Source: Streptomyces sp. NBC_00582 (GTDB lineage: Bacteria; Actinomycetota; Actinomycetes; Streptomycetales; Streptomycetaceae). Taken from it: DNA of 64,000 nt. Where the stretch lies: contig NZ_CP107772.1 in NCBI RefSeq assembly GCF_036345155.1, positions 2,108,001-2,172,000 on the forward strand, in the 5' to 3' direction. Within the stretch, counting starts at the first letter, position 1, and each line of letters opens with the position of its first letter. Of this stretch, positions 16,566 through 28,023 are shown in pieces. The position numbers and the translations under genes were made by a program. The notes under the pieces were generated by a model. That model did no database searches and was not told the origin of the DNA. It was given only the letters and a program-made list of their open reading frames with translations.

Positions 16566-17521
16566 TGGCCACCGCGCTGAAGAAGCCCACGGTCACCGTG
16601 GAGAGCGCCCCGAGTCCCCCGCCCCGCACGGGTCTGCGCAGGTACTGGCACCTGTACGCGGCGATCTCGCCGTTCTATCTGCTGTTCGTCTGCTTCGGTC
16701 TGGTCCCCGTCGGCTTCTCGCTGTACCTGTCCTTCCACCGCTGGGACGGCCTCGGGCCGATGGAGTGGGCGGGGCTGTCGCAGTACCGGTACCTGCTGGG
16801 CGACAGCGACTTCTGGAGCTCGATCGGGAACACGATCGTCATCTGGGCGCTGGCCACCTTCCCCATGATCTTCCTGGCGATGGTGACGGCGGTGCTGCTC
16901 AACTCGGCGGTCCGCTTCAAGAACGCCTACCGGTTCGCCTTCTTCCTGCCGAACGTGACCTCGGTCGTGGCGATCGCGATCATCTTCGGCTCGGTGTTCT
17001 CCACCAACTTCGGCCTGGTCAACGCCCTGCTGCAGGCCGTCGGGGTGGACCAGGTCGCCTGGCTGAACACCCCCTGGGGCATCAAGGCCGCCATCGCCAC
17101 ACTGATGACCTGGCAGTGGACGGGATACAACGCGATCATCTTCCTCGCGGGATTGCAGACCATCCCCGGCGAACTGTATGAGGCCGCCCGTATGGACGGA
17201 GCCGGTCCGGTGCAGACGTTCTTCCGGATCACGCTGCCGATGATGCGGCCGGTGCTGCTGTTCGTGCTCGTGATCTCCACCGTCACCGGTCTGCAGAGCT
17301 TCTCCGAGCCGCAGGTCCTGCTGCAGAACACCTCCAACGACTCGACGTTCTCCGGCGGCCCCGGCCACGCCGGCCGGACGATGGTCCTCTACTTCTTCCA
17401 GCAGACCTTCGACAACAACGACTTCGGCTACGGCGCCGCCGTGGCGTGGGGCATCTTCCTCGTCGTCGTCCTCTTCTCGATCATCAACTGGCGTCTGGTG
17501 CAGCGCCGGGGCGAAGACTAG
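16565..17521 (+). CDS. sugar ABC transporter permease (MalF/UgpA type)
   Basis: Inner-membrane permease of 318 residues with six predicted helices after a proline-rich cytoplasmic N-terminus. The EAA loop that contacts the ATPase reads EAARMDGAGPVQTFFRITLP near residue 207. It starts one base into the binding-protein stop codon. No ATPase gene is present in the operon; Streptomyces sugar importers commonly share the MsiK ATPase encoded elsewhere, and this arrangement fits. Confidence 0.95.
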   Translation: MATALKKPTVTVESAPSPPPRTGLRRYWHLYAAISPFYLLFVCFGLVPVGFSLYLSFHRWDGLGPMEWAGLSQYRYLLGDSDFWSSIGNTIVIWALATFPMIFLAMVTAVLLNSAVRFKNAYRFAFFLPNVTSVVAIAIIFGSVFSTNFGLVNALLQAVGVDQVAWLNTPWGIKAAIATLMTWQWTGYNAIIFLAGLQTIPGELYEAARMDGAGPVQTFFRITLPMMRPVLLFVLVISTVTGLQSFSEPQVLLQNTSNDSTFSGGPGHAGRTMVLYFFQQTFDNNDFGYGAAVAWGIFLVVVLFSIINWRLVQRRGED

Positions 17522-17535
17522 GAGGCCCCACCCCC

Positions 17536-18368
17536 ATGGCAACCATCAAGGGTTCCCGGCGCCGGGGCGCCGCCCTGCACGCCTCGCTGGTCCTCGGCGT
17601 GCTGCTCTCGGCCTTCCCGTTCTACTGGGCCGTGATCATGTCGACGCACACGTCGAGCGAGATCTTCTCCTACCCGCCGAAGCTGCTGCCCGGCACGCAC
17701 TTCCTGGAGAACCTCCGCCATCTCCTCGACGCGATCGACTTCTTCGGCTCGATGGCCAACTCGCTGCTGGTGGCGGGCTCGGTGACCGTGCTGGTGCTGT
17801 TCTTCGACTCGCTGGCGGCGTTCGTCTTCGCCAAGTTCTCATTCCCGGGAAAGCGCTTCCTGTTCGCCTCACTCATGATCATCTTCATGGTGCCGGCGCA
17901 GCTCTCGGCCATCCCGCAGTTCGTGATCATGGCCAAGCTCGGCTGGATCGGTTCGATGACCTCACTGATCGTGCCGGCCGCTGCCAACGCCTTCGGCATC
18001 TTCTGGATGCGCCAGTACATGAAGAGCGCCATCCACGACGAACTCCTCGACGCCTCCCGCATCGACGGCGCGCACTTCCTGCGCCAGTACTGGCACGTGG
18101 CCCTGCCCGTGGTCCGCCCCGGCCTGGCCTTCCTCGGCATCTTCACCTTCATGGGCCAGTGGAACGACTACGCCTGGCCCCTGATCGCCCTCACCAACCC
18201 GGACAACGTCACCCTCCAGGTCGCGCTGTCCCAGCTCAACGGAACCCACGGCACCACGGACTACGGAATGGTCATGACCGGCGCACTCCTCGCCCTCGTC
18301 CCCCTGCTGATCGTGTTCGCGGTCGGCGCCCGCCAGATCATCGGCGACCTCGCCAAGGGAGCGATCAA

Positions 18369-18372
<4 letters not shown>
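17536..18372 (+). CDS. sugar ABC transporter permease (MalG/UgpE type)
   Basis: Second permease subunit, 278 residues and six helices, partner of the preceding gene. The EAA-type loop reads LLDASRIDGAHFLRQYWHVALP near residue 175. AGGAGG overlapping the previous stop at 17519-17525 is the ribosome-binding site for ATG 17536. A GGAAAGCGCTTCC near-palindrome inside the gene (about 17849-17861) resembles the LacI-type operators elsewhere but is probably coincidental coding sequence. The stop overlaps the GH2 start in GTGA. Confidence 0.95.
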
Positions 18373-21314
<2,942 letters not shown>

Positions 21315-21363
21315 CCCCCCATCACCGCAAGGACTTTCCCCGGCTCTTCCCTACGGAGCACAT

Positions 21364-23226
21364 GTGTGTACTTCGCATGCCCATGAACCGGGCGAGGCCG
21401 CGCAGGCCGGCGCCGGACGACGCGGCTTCCTGCGGGCCACGGCGCTGCTCGGCGCCGCGGCCACGGCCTCGGTCGCGCTGCCCGCGGCCTCCGCCGAGGC
21501 GGCCGCCGCGGAGGCGTCGTCCGCCGCCTGGCGCCCGGACACCGACAGCCGCCGCTTCACGCTCGCCGTGATGCCCGACACCCAGTACCTCTTCGACAGC
21601 CCGAGCATCGACAAGGCACCCGTCGAGGCGTCGCTGCGGTACCTCCTGGAGCACGGGGGCGAGCACGCCGAGAACATCGTGTTCCTGTCCCACCTCGGCG
21701 ACCTCACGCAGAACGGCGCGGCGGCCGAATGCGCCGCGATCGGCGAGGCGTTCGAGCTGCTCGACCGGCGCGGGGTCGGCTACAGCGTGCTGGCCGGCAA
21801 CCACGACGTGAAGTCCTCGACGACCGACCAGCGCGGAGCGACCCCGTACCTGGACACCTTCGGTCCGCGACGCTTCCGGGGGAAGCCGACCTTCGGCGGG
21901 GCCTCCCCCGACGGCTACAACACCTACCACCTGTTCCGGGCGGCAGGCCGCCAGTGGATGGTCCTGGCCCTGGACTGGCGGCTGTCGGACCAGGGGTACG
22001 CCTGGGCGAAGGACGTCCTGGCCGCCCATCCCACGACCCCGGTCGTCCTCACCACGCACGAACTGGTCGTCGAGGACGACTCCCTGTCGGCGTACGGGCA
22101 GCAGCTGTGGGACCGGCTGATCGACGGCCACGACCAGATCTTCCTCACGCTCAACGGGCACTACTGGCCCGCCGGCCGGGCAACCCGCAAGAACGCGGCG
22201 GGACATGACGTCCATCTGCACCTGACGAACTATCAGAACCGGTACTTCGGCGGAGCGGCGATGATCCGCCTGTACCGCTTCGACCTCGACCGCAAGGTCA
22301 TCGACGTGGAGACCGTCTCCCCGTGGATCCTCGGGCGGGCCGCGAAGGGGCTCAACGAGCTGGAGCGGCAGGAGATCGAACTCAGCGGCGACGCGGACCG
22401 GTTCTCGGTCGACATCGACTTCGCCGACCGGTTCTCCGGCTTCGCCCCGGTACCGGACCGCCCCGCGCGTCCGGCGTCGAAGGTCCTCGTGCGCGGCACG
22501 GTCGCCTACTGGCGCTTCGACGGCCACGACGACGGTACGACCGTCACGGGCACCGTCCGCGACCTGTCCGGACGCGGCAACGACCTCACCGTCGTCACCG
22601 TCGGCGGCGGCACCCTGGGCTGGTCCTCGGACCACCACCCCGACCAACCCGGTCACGGCAGCCTGGAGTTCCGTGGCCACAAGTCGCCGCTCAAGGGCGC
22701 GTACCTGCGCACGGTCGACGGCGCGCCCCTCAACTCGGCCACCTTCGAGGACGGTTACACGATCGAGGCCTTCTACCGCCTCCCGGCCGACTGGGACCCG
22801 GCGCACCACGCCTGGTCGGGACTGGTCGGCCGTACCGGCACCGGCGGAGCGGCCGGCAAGACCGGCGACGACCCCGACGAGCCGCTCGCCACGCTGTCGC
22901 TGTCCAACGACCGGGAGCCGCAGTGGGCGATGCGCCCGCTGAACCAGGAGGGCATCGCCACCAACTGGGGCCAGGAGACCCCGCTGGAGACCTGGTGGCA
23001 CCTCGCGGTCGTCAACGACGGCACGCACACCACGCTGTACGTCGAGGGCTGCCCGGTCGTGCGCAACCCCAGGGCGAAGGCGGTGGGCATCACCTCGGTA
23101 GGACTGCCGTGGCTGCTCGGCGGCTACGAGTACGGCGGGACCATCGACCAGATCCTGCACGGCCGTCTCGGCGACGTCCGCGTCGTCGCCCGCGCGCTGC
23201 CCGTCTCCTCCTTCATGAACCACTGA
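21364..23226 (+). CDS. Tat-exported calcineurin-like phosphoesterase with LamG-like domain
   Basis: Extracellular metallophosphoesterase of 620 residues. Tat signal RRGFLRATALLGAAA at about 20-50 with an alanine-rich cleavage region. The phosphoesterase domain (about 58-330) shows MPDTQY, HLGDLTQNG, LAGNHD, TTHE and LNGHYWPAG, a full metal-ligand set. From about 380 a concanavalin-like LamG/laminin-G domain (VAYWRFDG, LSGRGNDLT, ending GRLGDVRVVARAL) probably binds carbohydrate. The GTG at 21364 follows GGAG by 5 bases, 50 bases after the beta-galactosidase stop. It may remove phosphate or phosphodiester groups from glycans or wall polymers. The final codons and stop are the first unit of a tandem repeat. 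Confidence 0.88.
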   Translation: MCTSHAHEPGEAAQAGAGRRGFLRATALLGAAATASVALPAASAEAAAAEASSAAWRPDTDSRRFTLAVMPDTQYLFDSPSIDKAPVEASLRYLLEHGGEHAENIVFLSHLGDLTQNGAAAECAAIGEAFELLDRRGVGYSVLAGNHDVKSSTTDQRGATPYLDTFGPRRFRGKPTFGGASPDGYNTYHLFRAAGRQWMVLALDWRLSDQGYAWAKDVLAAHPTTPVVLTTHELVVEDDSLSAYGQQLWDRLIDGHDQIFLTLNGHYWPAGRATRKNAAGHDVHLHLTNYQNRYFGGAAMIRLYRFDLDRKVIDVETVSPWILGRAAKGLNELERQEIELSGDADRFSVDIDFADRFSGFAPVPDRPARPASKVLVRGTVAYWRFDGHDDGTTVTGTVRDLSGRGNDLTVVTVGGGTLGWSSDHHPDQPGHGSLEFRGHKSPLKGAYLRTVDGAPLNSATFEDGYTIEAFYRLPADWDPAHHAWSGLVGRTGTGGAAGKTGDDPDEPLATLSLSNDREPQWAMRPLNQEGIATNWGQETPLETWWHLAVVNDGTHTTLYVEGCPVVRNPRAKAVGITSVGLPWLLGGYEYGGTIDQILHGRLGDVRVVARALPVSSFMNH

Positions 23227-23313
23227 CCCTTCATGAACCACTGACCCTTCATGAACCACTGACCCTTCATGAACCACTGACCCTTCATGAACCACTGACC
23301 CTTCATGAACCAC
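23212..23313 (+). repeat. 18-bp tandem repeat that contains the stop codon of the gene
   Basis: The unit TTCATGAACCACTGACCC occurs five times without a mismatch from 23212 to 23301, then a sixth partial unit to 23313 and a decayed one to about 23335. The first unit is the end of the phosphoesterase gene (codons Phe-Met-Asn-His-stop). Because 18 is a multiple of 3, every unit repeats ATG-AAC-CAC-TGA in the same frame, and each holds the palindrome TTCATGAA. Confidence 0.95.
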
Positions 23314-23359
23314 GAATTCTCATGAGCCACTGACGCCCTCGAAGAGGACCCACACCACC

Positions 23360-25027
23360 ATGACCGAGCAGCGACTGCCCGAGTGGGCCGACCCGTCCGT
23401 CTCCCCCGCACACCTCGACGCCCAGGGCGTCTCCCGCCGTCAACTCCTCCGCCGTGCAGGCCTGTTCGGGGCCGCGTTCGCCCTCGGCCCGTCCGTGACG
23501 CCCGCGTTCGCCGCGTCCGACCGCGGCCTCGGCGGCCACGACCCGCGTCTGGCGTACCTCGTCGGCGACCACCACGTCCACTCCGTCTACAGCCACGACG
23601 CCAAGTACACGTTCTCCCAGCAGGCGCGGGCCGCCGCCCGGTACGGCCTGGACTGGATGGTGTTCAACGAGCACTCCAACTTCGGCCACGCCCACTACGG
23701 CGCCGCGCTGGAGCACCAGGAGATCCTCGAGGCCCGCGCGCAGAACCCGCGCCAGCTGATCTTCCAGGGTCTGGAGTGGTACATCCCGGCCGCCGAGCAC
23801 TGCACCGTGTTCGCCGCTCCGGGCGCCCACGAGGTCGACCTGCTCACGCAGTTCGAGCTCGCCTACGACGGCAAGCTGCTCGGCTACACCGAGGGATCCG
23901 CCGGCGCCACCGACACCGCCCGCAACGAGGCCCATGCCGTCAAGGCCATCCAGTGGCTCGCCGAGCAGCGCCGTTCGGGTTACGTCGACGACGTCCTCGT
24001 CCTCGCCAACCACCCGCTGCGTCTCGGTATCGACTCCCCGCACGAGATGCGCAACTGGCGCGACGCGGCCCCCGAGATCATGATCGGCATGGAGGGAGCG
24101 CCCGGCGCCCAGGGCGCGGCCCTCCCCGGCCGGCGCGGTTCCACCTCGATCCGCGGCGAGTACGAGAACAAGCCGTCGGCCCAGTCGTGGGCGGGCTATC
24201 CCGCGGACGCCTACCTGACGTACGGCGGCTTCGACTGGGCGACCGCGACCGTCGGCGGTCTGTGGGACGCGATGCTGGCCGAGGGCCGGCTGTTCACGAT
24301 CACCACCAACTCCGACAACCACCGAACTGTCTTCGACACCTGGAAGAACGGCGACTGGCCGGCCGGGCAGAACTTCGACAACACCGGCAGGCTGCCCGAC
24401 CCGGTGAACACCGACACCCCGCAGCCCGGAAGCGACTTCTGGCCCGGCGAGTTCAGCCGCACCCACGTCGGTGTGACCCGCTACGGCTACCGTGCGGTGA
24501 TGGAGGGCCTGCGCGCGGGACGGGTCTGGCTCGACCACGGGCATCTGCTGGACGGTCTCGACGTGCGCGTGAAGCGGGACCGCGACGGCGGCCGGGGCGT
24601 CACCCTCGGCGGGCGGCTCCGCGTCCGCAAGGGCGAGAAGATCACGCTGTACGTCACCGTGACGACCGCCTCCCGGGCCAACCCCCAGGGGATTCTGCCG
24701 GAGTTGGCGCACGTGGACGTGATCCGGGGTGCGGTGCGCGGCCCGGTGACCGACCGGGACACCTGGAAGGCGCCCGACACGAAGGTCGTCCACACGAAGG
24801 ACGTGTCGGGCCGCAGGGGGACGTACACCCTGCGCGTCCCGCTGACCGTCGGCGATGAGTCCTTCTACGTCCGGCTGCGCGGCAGCGACGGCAACCGGCA
24901 CGGGGCCGGCTACCTCGGCGCGTCCGTCGACCCGCACGGCCCGATCCCGCACGAGCCGGGCAACGGCGACCCGTGGGCCGACACCTGGTTCTACTCCAAC
25001 CCGGTCTTCGTGGACGTCGTGCGCTAG
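23360..25027 (+). CDS. Tat-exported PHP-domain hydrolase
   Basis: Secreted protein of 555 residues with Tat signal SRRQLLRRAGLFGAAFALGPSVTPAFA (from about residue 25; cut after AFA). The PHP (polymerase and histidinol phosphatase) domain begins DHHVHSVYSHDA, continues FNEHSNFGHAHYG and NHPLRLG, and has a late TNSDNH, giving several clustered metal-binding His and Asp residues. A C-terminal beta-rich segment of about 150 residues follows. PHP proteins hydrolyse phosphoesters through a trinuclear metal site. It follows the other exported phosphoesterase by 130 bases and is probably cotranscribed, so the two may act on the same extracellular substrate. Confidence 0.85.
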   Translation: MTEQRLPEWADPSVSPAHLDAQGVSRRQLLRRAGLFGAAFALGPSVTPAFAASDRGLGGHDPRLAYLVGDHHVHSVYSHDAKYTFSQQARAAARYGLDWMVFNEHSNFGHAHYGAALEHQEILEARAQNPRQLIFQGLEWYIPAAEHCTVFAAPGAHEVDLLTQFELAYDGKLLGYTEGSAGATDTARNEAHAVKAIQWLAEQRRSGYVDDVLVLANHPLRLGIDSPHEMRNWRDAAPEIMIGMEGAPGAQGAALPGRRGSTSIRGEYENKPSAQSWAGYPADAYLTYGGFDWATATVGGLWDAMLAEGRLFTITTNSDNHRTVFDTWKNGDWPAGQNFDNTGRLPDPVNTDTPQPGSDFWPGEFSRTHVGVTRYGYRAVMEGLRAGRVWLDHGHLLDGLDVRVKRDRDGGRGVTLGGRLRVRKGEKITLYVTVTTASRANPQGILPELAHVDVIRGAVRGPVTDRDTWKAPDTKVVHTKDVSGRRGTYTLRVPLTVGDESFYVRLRGSDGNRHGAGYLGASVDPHGPIPHEPGNGDPWADTWFYSNPVFVDVVR

Positions 25028-25044
25028 GAGCGTCCCGACAGGAG

Positions 25045-25091
25045 CGCGGGGAACTGCGCGACCGGCCACGACGGTCCCGCAGTTCCCCGCG
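25045..25091. terminator. bidirectional hairpin, dispersed repeat copy 2
   Basis: A perfect 14-base stem (CGCGGGGAACTGCG 25045-25058 with 25078-25091) and 19-base loop sit between the convergent PHP and MaoC genes. The same stretch contains the second copy (25046-25081) of the 36-base repeat found at 4947-4982. Confidence 0.75.
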
Positions 25092-25125
25092 TTCTCAGCC
25101 TCTCCTGCTCCGTCGGCGAGGAGCC

Positions 25126-25581
25126 CTACGCGTAGAAGCGGGACAGGCTCTGCAGCACCGCCGCCGGCTTCGCGCCGCCCTCGATCTCGATGGCCCCGTC
25201 GACGGTGATCTGCGCACCACCCGGCACGTCCTCGACCTCGGTGAGCTTGCCGACCAGGCGGATCCGGGAGCCGACCTTCACCGGCGAGGGGAAACGCACC
25301 TTGTTCAGGCCGTAGTTGACCTTCGTGGTGACGCCCTGGACGTCCAGCAGCTCGGTGAACAGCGGGATGAACAGGGAGAGTGTCAGATAGCCGTGGGCGA
25401 TGGGCGCGCCGAAGGGGCCTTCCGCGGCCCTCTCGGGGTCCACGTGGATCCACTGGTGGTCACCGGTCGCGTCGGCGAACGTGTTGATCCGCTCCTGGGT
25501 GACCTCGATCCACTCGCTGGTTCCCAGATCGCTGCCGGCCAGCTTCTTCAGCTCGTCGAGGCCGTTCACCGTGATGCTCAT
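25126..25581 (-). CDS. MaoC-family (R)-enoyl-CoA hydratase
   Basis: Hot-dog-fold hydratase of 151 residues, the length of single-domain PhaJ/MaoC enzymes, which add water to enoyl-CoA to give (R)-3-hydroxyacyl-CoA. The catalytic motif ATGDHQWIHVDPERA (Asp41, His46) is followed by GPFGAPIAHGYLTLSL. The ATG at 25581 has AGGAAAG-type sequence shortly upstream. It is the last gene of the leftward operon, 36 bases after the CoA ligase, consistent with the hydration step for an acid activated by that ligase. Confidence 0.93.
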   Translation of the reverse strand: MSITVNGLDELKKLAGSDLGTSEWIEVTQERINTFADATGDHQWIHVDPERAAEGPFGAPIAHGYLTLSLFIPLFTELLDVQGVTTKVNYGLNKVRFPSPVKVGSRIRLVGKLTEVEDVPGGAQITVDGAIEIEGGAKPAAVLQSLSRFYA

Positions 25582-25617
25582 ATGGCTTTCCTTAGCTAAG
25601 AGTTGGTGCCGAAGCGG

Positions 25618-27132
25618 CTAGGAGGGGGAGCCGAAGCGCTGACGCACCCGGGCCTTGAGGAGCTTCCCGGAGGCCGTGCGCGGAAGTTCGTCCGCGACCA
25701 CCACCGACTTGGGGATCTTGTACTTGGCGAGCCGCCCGGCCAGGGTGGCCAGCACGTCGTCGGGGTCGAGCGCCGCGCCCTCGCGGGGCACGACGACCGC
25801 GCGCGGCACCTCTCCCCACTTGTCGTCCCGCACGCCGATGACGGCGGCCTCGACGATGTCGGGGTGGGAGAGGAGGAGGTCCTCGATCTCGGCGGGGTAG
25901 ATGTTCTCCCCACCGGAGATGATCATGTCCTTTATACGGTCGACGATGTACACGTAACCGTCGTCGTCGACCTTCGCCGCGTCCCCGCTGCGGAACCAGC
26001 CGTCGGCGAAGGAGGCGGAGGTCTCCTCGGGCAGCCCCCAGTAGCCGGGCATGACGTGCGGCCCCCGCACGAGGACCTCACCCGTCTCGCCGGGCCCGAC
26101 CGGGGTGAGGTCGGGGGCCAGCACGCGGACGTCGCTGAAGAAGTGCGGCACTCCGGCCGAGCCCGCCTTGCTGGTGGCGTGCTCGGCGTCCAGGAACAGC
26201 GTGCCGGGCGACGCCTCGGTCATGCCGTAGCCCTGGAGGAAGGTGAGCCCGCGTTCCTGGTAGGCGGCGATCAGCGGGGTGGGGACCGGGGAGCCTCCGC
26301 AGGTCAGGATGCGCAGGCTGGACAGGTCCGCCTCCGCCCAGCGCGGATGCCGGGCCACCTGGTCGAACATCGTGGGCACGCCGAACATGAAGGTGATCCG
26401 GTGGCGTTCGATCAGGTCGAAGGTGGCCTCGGGGTCGAAGGCCTCGACCAGGACGCAGGTGCCGCCCTTGAGCAGCACCGGGAGGGTCAGCATGTTCAGG
26501 CCCGCCGTGTGGAACAGCGGCGCCGAGACCAGGGCCCGCTCGTCGGCGATCAGGTCGGTGTCGACGAGGACGTTGATGGCGTTCCAGGTGAGGTTGCCGT
26601 GCGTGAGCATGGCGCCCTTGGGCCGGCCCGTTGTGCCCGAGGTGTACATGATGATGCAGGTGTCGTCGGCGCCGACGGGCTCGTCGATCGGCTCGTCGGA
26701 GGCGGCGGCCAGCGCGTTCTCGTACTCGGCGCCGACCTCGACGTAGGTCCGTACGTCCGTGCTGCCCGGCAGTCCCGCGACCAGGCCCGCGTGCGAGGGG
26801 CCGTAGACGAGCGCCTTGGCCCCGGAGTCGGCGAGCTGGTAGGCGATCTCGGGGCCCGCGAGGCGGGTGTTGAGCGGGACGAAGACCGCGCCGAGCGTGC
26901 CGGCCGCGAACAGGGTCTCCAGGTAGGAGGGGTGGTTCGGGCCGAGGTAGGCGATGCGGTCGCCGCGTCGGACGCCTCGGGTGCGGAAGGTGTGGGCGAG
27001 GCGGGTGACGCGTGTATGCAATGTGCGGTAGTCCGTCGACTGCTCACCGTGGACCAGGGCGGTGCGGTGCGGGGTCTTGCGGGCCCGGCGTGCGGGCCAC
27101 GACCCCAGTCCCTCGTTGCGCATCTCCGACAC
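25618..27132 (-). CDS. acyl-CoA ligase (AMP-binding, ANL family)
   Basis: Activates a carboxylic acid to its CoA thioester through an acyl-adenylate; 504 residues, cytoplasmic. Motifs: YTSGTTGRPKGAMLTH (P-loop-like, near 168), GYGMTEASPG, WFRSGD, and the C-terminal DRIKDMIISGGENIYP and PRTASGKLLK with the catalytic lysine. Medium-chain fatty or aromatic acids are the usual range of this subgroup. GTG 27132 gives MSEMRNEG; an ATG nine bases later is also possible and neither has an ideal ribosome-binding site. Codons near 27013-27030 are unusually A/T-rich (TTG CAT ACA) compared with neighbours. Confidence 0.93.
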   Translation of the reverse strand: MSEMRNEGLGSWPARRARKTPHRTALVHGEQSTDYRTLHTRVTRLAHTFRTRGVRRGDRIAYLGPNHPSYLETLFAAGTLGAVFVPLNTRLAGPEIAYQLADSGAKALVYGPSHAGLVAGLPGSTDVRTYVEVGAEYENALAAASDEPIDEPVGADDTCIIMYTSGTTGRPKGAMLTHGNLTWNAINVLVDTDLIADERALVSAPLFHTAGLNMLTLPVLLKGGTCVLVEAFDPEATFDLIERHRITFMFGVPTMFDQVARHPRWAEADLSSLRILTCGGSPVPTPLIAAYQERGLTFLQGYGMTEASPGTLFLDAEHATSKAGSAGVPHFFSDVRVLAPDLTPVGPGETGEVLVRGPHVMPGYWGLPEETSASFADGWFRSGDAAKVDDDGYVYIVDRIKDMIISGGENIYPAEIEDLLLSHPDIVEAAVIGVRDDKWGEVPRAVVVPREGAALDPDDVLATLAGRLAKYKIPKSVVVADELPRTASGKLLKARVRQRFGSPS

Positions 27133-27135
27133 CCC

Positions 27136-28020
27136 TTACGGTCTCGTCAGCCCGAGCAGCCGGGCGGCGTTCTCCTTGAGGATCTTCGGCTTCACCTCGT
27201 CCTTGATCGTCAGCTTGTCGAAGTCGGCGAGCCAGCGGTCGGGGGTGAGGACGGGGAAGTCGGAGCCGAAGAGGACCTTGTCCTTCAGCAGCGTGTTGGC
27301 GTACTGCACGAGCTGCGGCGGGAAGTACTTCGGCGACCAGCCGGACAGGTCGATGTGCACGCCCGGCTTGTGGGTGGCGACGGCGAGGGCCTCGTCCTGC
27401 CAGGGGAACGACGGATGCGCCAGGATGATCTTGAGCTGCGGGAAGTCGGCGGCGACGTCGTCGACGTGGAGGGGGTTGGAGTACTTCAGGCGGATGCCGC
27501 CGCCTCCCGGGACCCCGGCGCCGATGCCCGTCTGACCGGTGTGGAAGAGGGCGATGGTGCCGGTCTCCTCGATGACCTCGTACAGGTCGTACGCCACCGC
27601 GCGGTCGTTGGGGAAGAAGCCCTGGATGCTGGGGTGGAACTTGAAGCCCTTGACCCCGTACTCCTCGACCAGGCGGCGCGCCTGCCGCACGCCCGCCTTC
27701 CCGCGGAAGGGGTCGATGGAGGCGAAGGGGATGAGGACGTCGGCGTTGGCGGCGGCGGCCTCGGCGACCTCCTCGTTGGGGACGGGGGCCGTGCCGGTCG
27801 CGGACTCGGCGTCCACCGTGAAGATCACGGCGGCCATGTTCCGCTCCCGGTAGTAGGCGGCCGTCTCCTCGATGGTCGGCTTCCGCTTGCCCTCCACCTT
27901 GAAGTAGGCGGAGGACGCGTCGTGCAGGTCGTCGTCGAGCGAGGAGTGCCCCTTGGAGGACACCTCCGCGTGGGTGTGGACGTCGATCGCGACGAGTTCC
28001 TCGACGTTGAGGGTCGTCAT
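27136..28020 (-). CDS. amidohydrolase-family metal-dependent hydrolase
   Basis: TIM-barrel amidohydrolase (amidohydrolase_2 group, as in decarboxylases and lactone or amide hydrolases), 294 residues. Metal-site motifs: IDVHTHAEV at 13-18, FKFHPSIQGF, FHTGQTG, LAHPSFPW and GSDFPVLTPDRW near the C-terminus. It lies 3 bases before the CoA-ligase start and 3 bases after the SDR stop, so it belongs to one operon. In such pathways these proteins often decarboxylate or ring-open an intermediate; which reaction applies here cannot be read from sequence. Confidence 0.88.
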   Translation of the reverse strand: MTTLNVEELVAIDVHTHAEVSSKGHSSLDDDLHDASSAYFKVEGKRKPTIEETAAYYRERNMAAVIFTVDAESATGTAPVPNEEVAEAAAANADVLIPFASIDPFRGKAGVRQARRLVEEYGVKGFKFHPSIQGFFPNDRAVAYDLYEVIEETGTIALFHTGQTGIGAGVPGGGGIRLKYSNPLHVDDVAADFPQLKIILAHPSFPWQDEALAVATHKPGVHIDLSGWSPKYFPPQLVQYANTLLKDKVLFGSDFPVLTPDRWLADFDKLTIKDEVKPKILKENAARLLGLTRP

Positions 28021-28023
28021 GGG

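Noticed and set aside
17849..17861. LacI-type operator GGAAAGCGCTTCC inside the second permease gene
   Set aside because: It is within coding sequence far from any start, and the codons are ordinary.
23212..23313. 18-base repeats as CRISPR or as part of a repeat-containing protein on the minus strand
   Set aside because: There are no spacers. The minus-strand frame through them is an artefact of a repeat without stops on that strand; the coding strand is clear from the Tat signal and metal motifs.
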